Shown here one piece after another: positions 33,770 to 41,966 of a DNA stretch of 64,000 bases. The notes under the pieces are model-generated. The model saw only the letters and a program-made list of their open reading frames with translations, did no database searches and had not been told where the DNA came from. Every line of letters starts with the position of its first letter. Positions within the stretch are counted from its first letter, which is position 1. Source of the DNA: Hymenobacter sp. DG25A (lineage in GTDB: Bacteria > Bacteroidota > Bacteroidia > Cytophagales > Hymenobacteraceae); NCBI RefSeq assembly GCF_001280305.1, contig NZ_CP012623.1, positions 1,054,001 to 1,118,000 of the forward strand. The letters are read 5' to 3'. The position numbers and the translations under genes were made by a program.

Positions 33770-34130
33770 AGTGCGGGAGAGTAAGCAGGGTTTCCTGGCT
33801 GAACTGGCAGAGCAGCCAGCAGAGCAGCCGCGGGTGCTCCCGGGTTAGTTTGCGGAAGCTATTCTGGCTGAGCAGCGTGAGCTGGCAGGGCTGCAGGGCC
33901 AGCACCGTGTACCGGCACCGGCTGGCCACCACATGCTCGCTGCCCAGCAGCGCCGGCGCCGAAATCACCTGGAACAGCCCCGCCGGGCTCCGGGACCAGA
34001 TACCCACCGTGCCCCGCTCCAGCCAGTACACATGGCGGGCCGGCTCGCCGGCGCGGTAAAGGCGGTGGCCGGCCGCGCAAACCAGGCGCTGCGGGTTCAT
34101 GCGTGGAAGAGGAAGCCAGGGGAGCAACAT
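33762..34130 (-). CDS. Cyclic-nucleotide-binding-fold protein without DNA-binding domain
   Basis: The 122-residue protein is a Crp-type beta-barrel (RLYRAGEPARHVYWLERGTVGIW, quoted in part: VYWLERGTVGIW) with a following helix but no helix-turn-helix. Start codons are uncertain: ATG at 34130 or 34100, or GTG at 34163. The conserved cAMP-binding motif is not complete, so the ligand is unknown. Its end overlaps the phosphorylase start by 8 nt, which implies co-translation and a role as sensor or partner of that enzyme. Two FNR-type boxes lie upstream. Confidence 0.7.
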   Translation of the reverse strand: MLLPWLPLPRMNPQRLVCAAGHRLYRAGEPARHVYWLERGTVGIWSRSPAGLFQVISAPALLGSEHVVASRCRYTVLALQPCQLTLLSQNSFRKLTREHPRLLCWLLCQFSQETLLTLPHYE

Positions 34131-34260
34131 GCGCCAGATGGGTAGGGGGCGGTGGAACTGCACCCGGAAAGGTTCTGCTCAGCAGAAACCAGCTGCTGCC
34201 CGGGCACGGCAGATATACAAACAGGGCCCTAATTTCTGCTGCTGGCGGCAACGGAAAAGC

Positions 34261-34272
34261 TGATGAATATCA
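34261..34272. promoter_or_regulatory. FNR-type box 1 upstream of the phosphorylase operon
   Basis: TGAT-GAAT-ATCA is a perfect TGAT-N4-ATCA palindrome. It lies 131 nt upstream of the ATG at 34130 and is the exact reverse complement of the core at 30439-30450. Confidence 0.6.
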
Positions 34273-34282
34273 CGCTGTAAGG

Positions 34283-34294
34283 TGATAGTTATCA
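34283..34294. promoter_or_regulatory. FNR-type box 2 upstream of the phosphorylase operon
   Basis: TGAT-AGTT-ATCA, followed by A, is a second palindrome of the same type. Its centre is 22 bp from that of box 1, about two helical turns, so two dimers could bind on the same DNA face. Confidence 0.6.
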
Positions 34295-34558
34295 ATACAT
34301 AATATATAAGGAATAAGCATCTTCGTTACACAGCACCAGCTGGTTATACCCCAAGCTTTGCCCGGCTGCTTCGGTTTGGCTGCGTGGCTAAATTGGGGTT
34401 GCCGGCCGGCGGGCTTTTACCTCTCTGGAAGTACCGCTCCATGAAAACGCCCTGTTCCCTGCGCTCCTCGCTGCCCGTACCTCATCCGGTGCGGATAGCT
34501 GTGGTTTGCCACCCGGAAAGAGGGCCATAGGAGCCTGGTAAACCTGAGGCCCGTCTGG
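34295..34558. other. Intergenic region upstream of the phosphorylase operon
   Basis: Noncoding region between the FNR-type boxes and the stop of the FNR-like regulator gene. The first 30 bases are AT-rich (AATATATAAGG). No gene or structured RNA is recognised. Confidence 0.4.
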
Positions 34559-35263
34559 TTAATCGTAGCGAGTAGAAATCTCGGCCAGGCGGGCCGGGTT
34601 CAGGATGGTAATCAGGCTGCCGCGCGCCTGCAGCACGCCTTCATCCCGAAATTCCGACACAAACCGGCTAGTAGTTTCCTTGGCCGTACCCACCAGTGAG
34701 GCCAGGTCGTCGCGGGAAATAGGAATGCTCACGGGCTCCTGGTTTTGCTGCTGATACGTGCGGGCCAGCAGGAGCAGGGCTTCGGCCAGCCGCTCCCGCA
34801 CGGGCTTGTAGGCCAGGTGCAGCATCCGCTCTTCGGCATCGCCCAGGGCTCTGGATAGCAGCTGCATGAGGGAGGTGGCAAAGCGCACATTCTGCTCAAT
34901 CAACCGGAAGAACTCCGCGCGCGGAATGCAGCACACCACCGACTCTTCCAGCGCCACCGCCGAGGCGGAGTGGCTGTTGCCGGCCAGCAGCCCCCGATAC
35001 CCCAGCAAATCACCCTCCCGGGCCAGCCGGATAATCTGCTCCTTACCATCGCCGCCCACTTTCATCACCTTAATCTTGCCCGAATGAATGCAGTACAGCC
35101 CCATTGGGCGGCCATTCTCCTGAAAAATAACCTGTCCCCGCTGATACACCTGTGCCGTTTTTACCAGGGAAAGCATCTCCAACTCCTCCGGCTGGCAGCA
35201 GGACATGGGGCAACTATGACGGCTGGGGCATTCTGGGCAGGAAGGTGGAACAAAGCGTTTCAT
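34559..35263 (-). CDS. FNR-like Crp/Fnr family transcriptional regulator
   Basis: The 234-residue protein has a Crp-type sensor barrel (about 30-125), dimer helix (about 130-155) and a winged HTH (about 170-225). Cysteines 9, 12 and 18 have the C-x2-C-x5-C spacing of E. coli FNR. Cys111 in VVCCIP aligns with FNR Cys122 in VCEIP, giving four candidate Fe-S ligands; Cys22 and Cys23 are also near. The recognition helix ETTSRF carries the E-x2-SR pattern that reads TTGAT half-sites. An oxygen-sensing role is thus well supported by sequence. It lies among the Usp and phosphorylase genes that carry matching boxes. Confidence 0.85.
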   Translation of the reverse strand: MKRFVPPSCPECPSRHSCPMSCCQPEELEMLSLVKTAQVYQRGQVIFQENGRPMGLYCIHSGKIKVMKVGGDGKEQIIRLAREGDLLGYRGLLAGNSHSASAVALEESVVCCIPRAEFFRLIEQNVRFATSLMQLLSRALGDAEERMLHLAYKPVRERLAEALLLLARTYQQQNQEPVSIPISRDDLASLVGTAKETTSRFVSEFRDEGVLQARGSLITILNPARLAEISTRYD

Positions 35264-35573
35264 AACCTAAAGCTGCAAAGGCCAACTGGGGCCCGGGAGA
35301 AACTCACAATCGATGCATGCTTTTTATAGCCAATGGCCCGAATGGAAGCGGGCGAAGAGTGTAGCGAAATTAGTGCTGGTAACCTTGCTTAATGTACAAT
35401 AAAATCAACGATATTCACAATGTTTTGTCAGGGTTTTGCCTTGGGCAGACCTTGCGCGTTGGGGCCACCTTGGGCCGGTGGCAGTGTCTGCGTTGCTTAG
35501 CCGCCGGAGCGGAGTAGCAGGGTGGTTTTATTCCGGGTTTTGCTTGCGCTTTCCTTGTTTCCTTTCCCGTGCC
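35264..35573. other. Divergent promoter region between the FNR-like gene and the Usp operon
   Basis: About 310 bp with no gene that I can support. A degenerate match to the FNR core, CGATATTCACAA at 35409-35420, lies in an AT-rich stretch 154 nt before the Usp2 start. It is too weak to call alone. Confidence 0.3.
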
Positions 35574-36398
35574 ATGAGTGCCTCCTTAGTTGTTTTAACC
35601 GATTTTCTGGCGGTATCTAACTGCGCCCTGTCGTATGCGGCCACGCTGGCCGTGCCCCTGCATGCCCACCTGGTACTGCTACACCTGCGCCACGATGGAC
35701 TGCTTTCCCCCGAGGAGTACAGCCGGCAGCACTCGCCACAGGGTGAGAAGCAGCTGGAGCAGGCCCTGGGCAAGCTGGTGAATACCCTGGCCGTGCCGGC
35801 CGAAGTAGAGATTTCCGAAGAGTTTTTGCCCGATGCCGTGACCGATACCGTGCATCATCACCACCCGCTGATGCTGGTGCTGGGCCGCCCCGGCACCGCC
35901 ACCTCGCCCACAGAGCTGATCAGCGTTACGGTAATGGACCTGCTGCGCACGGCGCCCTACCCGTTGCTGATTGTGCCCACCATGGGCTGGGAAGTACAGC
36001 CGCCCACGCACCTGCTGCTGGCGGTAGATGGGCAGGAGTTTACCCTGGGAACTCACGCCGGCGTGGTGGAAAAGCTGCGCGCGGCATTTGGAGCGCGGCT
36101 TTCCGTAGCGCACATCACCAGTCCCACCGATCCGCAGCCACCTATGTCGCGCGAAACGGTGTGGAGCGTGTGCGCCAGCGGTCTGGCCTCTGACCTTACC
36201 TCCGCCGATGTACACGAGCTGAAGTACCCATCAGTAGCGGAAGGTATTCTGCAGGCCGGCACCGAGCTGCGGGCCGATATGCTGGTCCTCATTGCCCGGC
36301 GGCACAGCCTGCTGGGAAGCCTGTTTCACCGCAGCGTAACCGCCCAGGTTATCCGGGACAGCATGTTGCCTATACTGGTGCTGCCCTCCCCGGATTAA
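35574..36398 (+). CDS. Tandem universal stress protein (Usp2)
   Basis: The 274-residue protein has two Usp domains. The first begins MSASLVVLTDFLAVSNCAL; the second begins near residue 147 (THLLLAVDGQEF). It ends FHRSVTAQVIRDSMLPILVLP. A longer frame opens at 35436, but the 46 extra residues have no Usp character and the ATG at 35574 aligns with the paralogues. It is the first of three consecutive Usp genes on the plus strand (spacings 53 and 59 nt) diverging from the FNR-like regulator gene. Confidence 0.9.
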   Translation: MSASLVVLTDFLAVSNCALSYAATLAVPLHAHLVLLHLRHDGLLSPEEYSRQHSPQGEKQLEQALGKLVNTLAVPAEVEISEEFLPDAVTDTVHHHHPLMLVLGRPGTATSPTELISVTVMDLLRTAPYPLLIVPTMGWEVQPPTHLLLAVDGQEFTLGTHAGVVEKLRAAFGARLSVAHITSPTDPQPPMSRETVWSVCASGLASDLTSADVHELKYPSVAEGILQAGTELRADMLVLIARRHSLLGSLFHRSVTAQVIRDSMLPILVLPSPD

Positions 36399-36451
36399 GC
36401 CGGCCCTGCTGCCTGCTGAATGATTATTCCTACCCTTTTTATTTCTTCGAT

Positions 36452-37273
36452 ATGGGACCTAATCTGGTAGTACTAACTGATTTTTCCGAGTCCTCGCGGC
36501 AGGCCTTGGCTTATGCAGCGGCCCTGGCGCAGCCGCTGCAAAGCAAGGTAGTGCTGCTGCATCTGTATCAGGATGTGCTGCTGGATCCGGAGTACGTCAT
36601 GATTCCGGCCGCCGCGGCCATCCGCAGCCAGCGGGAAACGCGCAACGCCCTGGAGAAGATGGCGGAAGAGCTGCCTGTGCCGGCTGCGGTGGAGCTTTCG
36701 GTGAACACCCTGGCCGAAACCCTGGCCGATGCCATTGCGCGCTACCACCCGCTGGTGCTGATATGCGGCCGCGCCGCCACCCCCGATTTCCTGGATCAGC
36801 TGCTGGGCGACCAAGCCCTGCCCGTACTGCGCCACCTGCGCTACCCGCTGCTAATGGTGCCCGAGGGCTCCCCGATGCCGGGCACGCCCACCCGCGTAGC
36901 GCTGGCCGCCGATGGTGAGCCGTTTACCTTCCGGGATAATGCCATGGATATGCACCCCCTTTGGGAGGCACTGCGCGCCACCTTTTCCGTGCTGCACGTA
37001 GAAACCGAGGAGCAGTATGACCGCGCCCGCACCGCCGTCAACTCATTGCGGCACAACCACCTAGTAAAGGATTTGTCGCCGGATAGCCTGTACACCGTGC
37101 ACCATACCAGCCCGGCCACCGGTATTCTGCAGGCCGCCGCCGATACCCAGGCCGAGCTGCTGGTTCTTATGGCCCGGGAAAGAAGCCTGCTGGGTGGCCT
37201 GTTTCACCGGAGCGTAACGGCCCAGGTGTTGCAGCGCAGCCCCGTGCCGGTATTGGTGCTGCCGGTTATGTGA
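36452..37273 (+). CDS. Tandem universal stress protein (Usp3)
   Basis: The 273-residue two-domain Usp starts MGPNLVVLTDFSESSRQAL and has the same C-terminal mark (LFHRSVTAQVLQRSPVPVLVLP, quoted in part: FHRSVTAQVLQRSPVPV). It is the second gene in the tandem set. The first domain is acidic and the middle contains a linker near residue 140 (PMPGTPTRVALAADGE). As in its paralogues, the nucleotide-binding glycines of canonical Usp are replaced around HRS. Confidence 0.9.
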   Translation: MGPNLVVLTDFSESSRQALAYAAALAQPLQSKVVLLHLYQDVLLDPEYVMIPAAAAIRSQRETRNALEKMAEELPVPAAVELSVNTLAETLADAIARYHPLVLICGRAATPDFLDQLLGDQALPVLRHLRYPLLMVPEGSPMPGTPTRVALAADGEPFTFRDNAMDMHPLWEALRATFSVLHVETEEQYDRARTAVNSLRHNHLVKDLSPDSLYTVHHTSPATGILQAAADTQAELLVLMARERSLLGGLFHRSVTAQVLQRSPVPVLVLPVM

Positions 37274-37332
37274 GCCCGAGTTCTTGCTGCCGGTCCGGCC
37301 TCCTGATGTAAGCTTCCTTCTTCTGCTCTGCC

Positions 37333-38229
37333 ATGTCCTTCACCTTCATCGTTCTCACTAACTTTTACCCGGCGGCCAACCAGGCTATGCAGTATGCAGC
37401 CGGGCTGGCGCATAAGATGCAGGCCCAGCTGGTACTGCTGCACGTAAAGCGCGCGTCCCTGTTCGACCCCTATGTGTTTGCCGGCGACAACTGGCGCCAG
37501 GCGGAGCTGGATGCCGAAGCCCCCACGGCCGAGGTGATGAGGGAGCTGGTAGACCAGCTTCCGGTGCCGGCCACAGTAGAAATGGCCACCGATCTGCTGC
37601 CCACCATGGCACAGTCCCTGATGGCGCGCTATCAGCCGGCCTTGTTTGTGCTGGGCCGCCCAACAGAAGAAGCCGCCTCCGGCGACCAGGTAAGCGGGGC
37701 CGCGCTGGATTTGCTGCGGGCCGCCCATTTCCCTTTGCTGCTGGTACCCGTTGGCAGTACGGCCACCGCGCCACCTCACCATATTATTATTGCGGCCGAT
37801 GCGGATGGCTTCCGGCTGGAAGAAAAGGGCCGCTTTGCGCAGCAGTTTCTAACGGAGCTGGGGTGCCCGGTTACCGTGGCGCACGTTTCTGAAGTAGAGG
37901 ATGATGATGCCTGTGCCGCCGCCCTGCAGGCCGTGCATAACAGCGGTCTGGTAGACCGGAATCAGCACGCGGATTTACGCTGCTTTCAGCATGCGCATGC
38001 CTCCGCCGGCATTCTGGAGGCGGCACATGCTACCCGGGCCGGGCTTATTGTGCTGCTGGCCCGGCAGCGCAGCTACTTGGGCGAGCTGTTTCATAGGAGC
38101 GTAACAGCTAAGATGTTGGAGCACAGCACAGTGCCCGTGCTGCTGTTGCCCGCCGTGGATGTTCCGGTTTCTGAGGCCACCAACGAGCGCACCGACCTGG
38201 GCGGCGAGGCGGAGGGTCTTTTGTATTAA
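37333..38229 (+). CDS. Tandem universal stress protein (Usp4)
   Basis: The 298-residue two-domain Usp begins MSFTFIVLTNFYPAANQAM, closest in its opening to Usp1 (FYPAAN). It carries FHRSVTAKMLEHSTVPVLLLP near the end and a C-terminal tail of about 20 acidic residues absent from the other three. It is the last gene of the tandem set, 78 nt before mlaE. The similarity to Usp1 suggests that the set arose by several local duplications. Confidence 0.9.
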   Translation: MSFTFIVLTNFYPAANQAMQYAAGLAHKMQAQLVLLHVKRASLFDPYVFAGDNWRQAELDAEAPTAEVMRELVDQLPVPATVEMATDLLPTMAQSLMARYQPALFVLGRPTEEAASGDQVSGAALDLLRAAHFPLLLVPVGSTATAPPHHIIIAADADGFRLEEKGRFAQQFLTELGCPVTVAHVSEVEDDDACAAALQAVHNSGLVDRNQHADLRCFQHAHASAGILEAAHATRAGLIVLLARQRSYLGELFHRSVTAKMLEHSTVPVLLLPAVDVPVSEATNERTDLGGEAEGLLY

Positions 38230-38307
38230 GTATATTTTGCTGGTATTCATCTGGTTAGATGAGTTCAGAAGGAGTTTTTCTTACAGGGTATTGCTAAACC
38301 GCCTACT

Positions 38308-39066
38308 ATGCAGGCCAGCGAGTTTTTGGCAGAAGCCGGTGCTATTTCCCGGTTTACAGGGCGGTTTTTCAGCGAAGGATTTCGGCCGCGCTACGAGGTG
38401 CAGGAATTCCTGCATCAGTGCTATGTAGTGGGCTACAAGTCGTTGCCGCTGGTGGGCATTACGGGGTTTATTATGGGCATTGTGCTCACGCTGCAGGCGC
38501 GCCCCACCATGGCCAAGTTTGGCGCCGAGGCCTGGATTCCGGCCATGGTAGCGCTGTCCATCATCCGCGAAATGGGCCCCATTATCACGGCCCTCATCTG
38601 CGCCGGCAAAATAGGCTCCAGCATTGGCGCCGAGCTGGGCTCCATGAACGTGACGGAGCAGATTGATGCCATGGAAGTATCGGGCACCAATCCGTTTAAA
38701 TACCTGGTAGTCACGCGGGTAATGGCCACCACCCTGATGATACCGGTGCTGGTGATTCTGGCCGATCTGATTGCCCTGTATGCCTCCTACATCGGCATAA
38801 ACATGAAGGGCGTAACCAGCATGTCGCTGTTCGTGAACAACATCCTGAACCGGCTGGAATTCAGTGATGTGCTGCCGGCTTTCATCAAAACTTTCTTCTT
38901 CGGCTTTGCCATTGGCATAATTGGGTGCTACAAGGGCTACCATTCCCAGAAAGGCACCGAAGGCGTAGGGCAGTCGGCAAACTCGGCGGTGGTGGTATCG
39001 TCGCTGGTCATCTTTGTGCTTGATTTGCTGGCCGTGCAGATAACCGGCCTGCTGGGTCTTAACTAG
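38308..39066 (+). CDS. MlaE-family lipid ABC transporter permease
   Basis: The 252-residue permease has five to six membrane helices. Its conserved central loop reads SIIREMGPIITALICAGKIG and GSMNVTEQIDAMEVSG, the signature of the MlaE/permease-for-MCE family. It is the inner-membrane channel part of an MCE lipid transport system that moves phospholipids between the membranes. It is followed after 8 nt by the ATPase gene and then the MCE protein gene, a complete three-gene core. Confidence 0.93.
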   Translation: MQASEFLAEAGAISRFTGRFFSEGFRPRYEVQEFLHQCYVVGYKSLPLVGITGFIMGIVLTLQARPTMAKFGAEAWIPAMVALSIIREMGPIITALICAGKIGSSIGAELGSMNVTEQIDAMEVSGTNPFKYLVVTRVMATTLMIPVLVILADLIALYASYIGINMKGVTSMSLFVNNILNRLEFSDVLPAFIKTFFFGFAIGIIGCYKGYHSQKGTEGVGQSANSAVVVSSLVIFVLDLLAVQITGLLGLN

Positions 39067-39074
39067 CCTGTGCC

Positions 39075-39878
39075 ATGCAGCCCGCCAGCCCACAGGTACA
39101 GGAAGCACCAACGCCCACCCCAGCGGCCGGGGCCGAAGTGGTGCTGGAGGTGGAGCATCTCTTTAAATCATTCGGCGACAACCATGTACTCCGGGATTTC
39201 AGCCTGACGCTGCACCGCGGCGAAAACGTGGTGGTGCTGGGCAAGTCGGGCTCGGGCAAATCGGTGCTGATTAAGTGCATCATAGGCCTGCTGCAGCCCG
39301 ATGCGGGCAGCATTCGGGTATTCGGGGAGGAAATCAATGAGTTCGACCACCAGCAGCTGGATGAGCTGCGCGCCCGGGTGGGCTTTCTGTTTCAGAGCAA
39401 TGCTCTGTACGACTCCATGACGGTGCGCGAAAACCTGCTTTTCCCGCTGCGCCGCCATTGGATGAACAAAACCCGGGAAGAGGAGCAGGCCATGGTAGAG
39501 GAGGCCCTGGCCAGCGTGGGCCTGGAGCACACCCAGAACATGATGCCCGCCGAGCTGTCGGGGGGTATGCGCAAGCGCATCGGGCTGGCCCGCACGCTCA
39601 TCCTCAAGCCCGATATCATTCTCTACGATGAGCCCACCACCGGCCTGGACCCCGTAACGGCCCGCGAGATAAGCCAGCTGATTCTGGATGTGCAGGCCCG
39701 CTATACCACCTCGTCCATCATTATTTCCCACGATATGAACTGCGTACGCATCACGGCCAACCGCGTGGCCCTGCTGGTTGATGGCCGCTGCTACCAGCAA
39801 GGCACCTACGAGGAGCTGCGCCTCTCCACAGACCCGGTAGTGCACGAATTCTTTGAGGGGGCAGTGCCCCGCACCTGA
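39075..39878 (+). CDS. MlaF-family ABC ATPase
   Basis: The 267-residue ATPase shows Walker A GKSGSGKSVLIKCI near residue 56, signature LSGGMRKRIGLART near 158, Walker B ILYDEPTTGLDP near 180 and H-loop ISHDMN. The GMRKR variant of the signature is characteristic of MCE transporter ATPases. About 25 residues rich in Pro, Ala and Thr precede the domain. It powers lipid transport together with the permease at 38308 and the MCE protein at 39923. Confidence 0.93.
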   Translation: MQPASPQVQEAPTPTPAAGAEVVLEVEHLFKSFGDNHVLRDFSLTLHRGENVVVLGKSGSGKSVLIKCIIGLLQPDAGSIRVFGEEINEFDHQQLDELRARVGFLFQSNALYDSMTVRENLLFPLRRHWMNKTREEEQAMVEEALASVGLEHTQNMMPAELSGGMRKRIGLARTLILKPDIILYDEPTTGLDPVTAREISQLILDVQARYTTSSIIISHDMNCVRITANRVALLVDGRCYQQGTYEELRLSTDPVVHEFFEGAVPRT

Positions 39879-39922
39879 CTTTTCTCAACCTGTTTTTTCG
39901 CCGTTCTTTTCCTCCCATAGCC

Positions 39923-40924
39923 ATGAGCCAGCGAACCGCCGCCAACAACGTCCGCCTAGGTGTCTTTGTACTGGCCGGGCTGGTGTGTCTTATTCTGCTG
40001 CTCTATATGCTGGGGCGCAAGCAGAATATGTTCAGTAATACCCTGGACATTAATGCCGACTTCCGCGCCGTAAATGGCCTGCTGACGGGCAACAACGTGC
40101 GCTTTGCCGGCATTATGGTGGGTACGGTGGAAGGGATTGATATTGTAGGAGATACCACCGTGCGCGTGCGCATGTCGCTGCGGCGCGAGGTGCAGCCCTT
40201 CATCAAGAAAAGTGCCATAGCCTCCATCGGCACAGATGGGCTCATGGGCAACACCATCGTAAACATTACGGCCATGCCCGAGCCGGCCCCGCCCGTAGCC
40301 AACGGAGATAAGCTGCGCTCCCGGCAGCCCGTCCGCATAGAAGCCATGCTGAACACGCTGCAGCGCACCAACCAAAACCTGGTGGGCATTACCGAAGACA
40401 TGAAAGAGGTGACGGGCAAGCTCAACAACAGCTCCGCCATGTGGGAGCTGATTGGCGACAAAAAAGTGGCCAACAGTCTGCGGGCCTCCGTGAAGCACGC
40501 AGAAGGCACCATGGCCCGCATGGATGCGGCCTCCCGCGACGTGCAGACCCTGGCCCGGGATGCCCGCCGCGGCCGCGGCGTGGTGGGCTACTTGTTCACC
40601 GATACCTCGTTTGCCGGCCAGATGAAGCATACCATGGGCCGCGCCAGCCGCCTGAGCGCCACCGCCGATACCATGACCACCACCCTGAACACCATAACCC
40701 GCCGGGTGCAGGCCGGGCAGGGGCCCCTGGGCACGCTGCTGGTAGATACCACCATGGCCGGCCGCCTGCAGCAGTCTATGGGTAACTTGGAACAGGGCAC
40801 GGCGCGCTTCAACCAGAGCATGGAAGCCCTGCAGCACAACTTCCTGCTGAAGGGCTTCTTCAAGCGGCAGCAGAAGAAAAAGGCCCGCGCCGAAAAGCAG
40901 CAGGCCCCGGACTCGGTGAAATAG
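39923..40924 (+). CDS. MlaD-family MCE domain protein
   Basis: The 333-residue protein has one N-terminal membrane helix (about 12-30) and a single MCE domain (about 38-115, with GLLTGNNVRFAGIMVGTVEGI). A long helical C-terminal region (about 130-310) contains repeated TGRVQ/GPLG-like segments (GRGVVGYLFTD, GQGPLGTLLVD). It ends in a Lys-rich tail. Such proteins form hexameric rings or tubes that guide lipids across the periplasm. No periplasmic MlaC or outer-membrane MlaA-like gene is nearby. Confidence 0.92.
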   Translation: MSQRTAANNVRLGVFVLAGLVCLILLLYMLGRKQNMFSNTLDINADFRAVNGLLTGNNVRFAGIMVGTVEGIDIVGDTTVRVRMSLRREVQPFIKKSAIASIGTDGLMGNTIVNITAMPEPAPPVANGDKLRSRQPVRIEAMLNTLQRTNQNLVGITEDMKEVTGKLNNSSAMWELIGDKKVANSLRASVKHAEGTMARMDAASRDVQTLARDARRGRGVVGYLFTDTSFAGQMKHTMGRASRLSATADTMTTTLNTITRRVQAGQGPLGTLLVDTTMAGRLQQSMGNLEQGTARFNQSMEALQHNFLLKGFFKRQQKKKARAEKQQAPDSVK

Positions 40925-41137
40925 TTGGCCTGCCGTAAACCGGCCGCCGGCCACGGGCTATCTGCTAACTGGCAGAAGATCAGGATCAGGTTGGTTGAAT
41001 ATCGGCTGGCCGGGCAAGATAATTTCGCAAAAGAGGCAGCCCGGCAGTTCCTGTAGCCGTTACAAGAGAGAAATTCCCCGGTGCCGCTGCCCCAAATATT
41101 AGTGGCACCTTTGCCGCTGCTGGAGGAAGCTTTTTAG

Positions 41138-41875
41138 TTGTATTGCTGTTTGAATTCCGTGACTGATACCTATCCCGAGAACCGCCGCCCCGACCTGCTG
41201 CGTGTACCCTATGACGACTACCGGGCCCTGCCGGCCATCGCCAACTCTGACCTCTCGCGCCTGCGCGATGCGCTGAATGGCCGCCTGCCCCGCACTCTTA
41301 GCAATAACGGCGCCCTGAGTTTTGGCACCGCCTTTCATACCGCCCTGCTGGAGCCCGAAGACTATGTGCCCGGCGAGCCGGGCATTAACGATACCCTGGT
41401 GTGGTGGCTGGTGGAAGGCGTGAAAATGCAGCCGGCCCTGCGCCAGCTGCTGGAAGCCGGCATTCCCGAGCCCAGCTGCCTGTTCACGGAGCCCACCACC
41501 GGCACGCTCTGCAAGCTGCGCGCTGATCTGGTAGTAGACCAGCCGCACCAGCCCTACACCATCGTGGATTTTAAAACCACCATGGCCCGCGACTATGAGC
41601 ACTTCCGGGCTACCTGCACCGGTTATGATTACGACCGGCAGGCCGCCTTTTATTCCGATGCCCTGCAGGCCGAGCGGTTTCTGCTGGTGGGCGTGCAGAA
41701 GGTGGAGCCCTTTGGGGTATTCACGGTAGAAGTAACCCCGCAAATGCTGGAAGAAGGCCGCCGCAAATACCTCTACCTGCTTCGCCTCCTGCAACCCGAT
41801 GCCGAGGTGCCCGCTTACTTAAGTGAGGCCGTGCGCGGGGTAGCAAGCAGCCTGGGCCAGTCCAGGGAGGAATAA
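41138..41875 (+). CDS. PD-(D/E)XK nuclease-like protein (RecE C-terminal/DUF3799 type)
   Basis: The 245-residue frame starts at TTG 41138, 11 nt after GGAGG; GTG at 41159 is an alternative. Nuclease-fold marks are LSFGTAFHTALLEP near residue 68, CKLRADLVV with the metal-binding Asp near 132, YTIVDFKTT with the D-x-K pair near 145, and YDYDRQAAFYSDAL. This is the RecE-type exonuclease fold. In phages it works with a RecT annealing protein, but no recT is present, so its role here is open. It is a stand-alone gene. Confidence 0.75.
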   Translation: MYCCLNSVTDTYPENRRPDLLRVPYDDYRALPAIANSDLSRLRDALNGRLPRTLSNNGALSFGTAFHTALLEPEDYVPGEPGINDTLVWWLVEGVKMQPALRQLLEAGIPEPSCLFTEPTTGTLCKLRADLVVDQPHQPYTIVDFKTTMARDYEHFRATCTGYDYDRQAAFYSDALQAERFLLVGVQKVEPFGVFTVEVTPQMLEEGRRKYLYLLRLLQPDAEVPAYLSEAVRGVASSLGQSREE

Positions 41876-41966
41876 GATATCTAAAACTATTGCACGGAGC
41901 AGAGGCGGAGTGTCTGGCTGATATAGCCGGCTGCGCTTTCCGCCACGTTGCCCGAAACAGGTATTT

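Noticed and set aside
35409..35420. Fourth FNR-type box upstream of Usp2
   Set aside because: CGATATTCACAA differs from TGAT-N4-ATCA at several core positions; too weak without conservation data.
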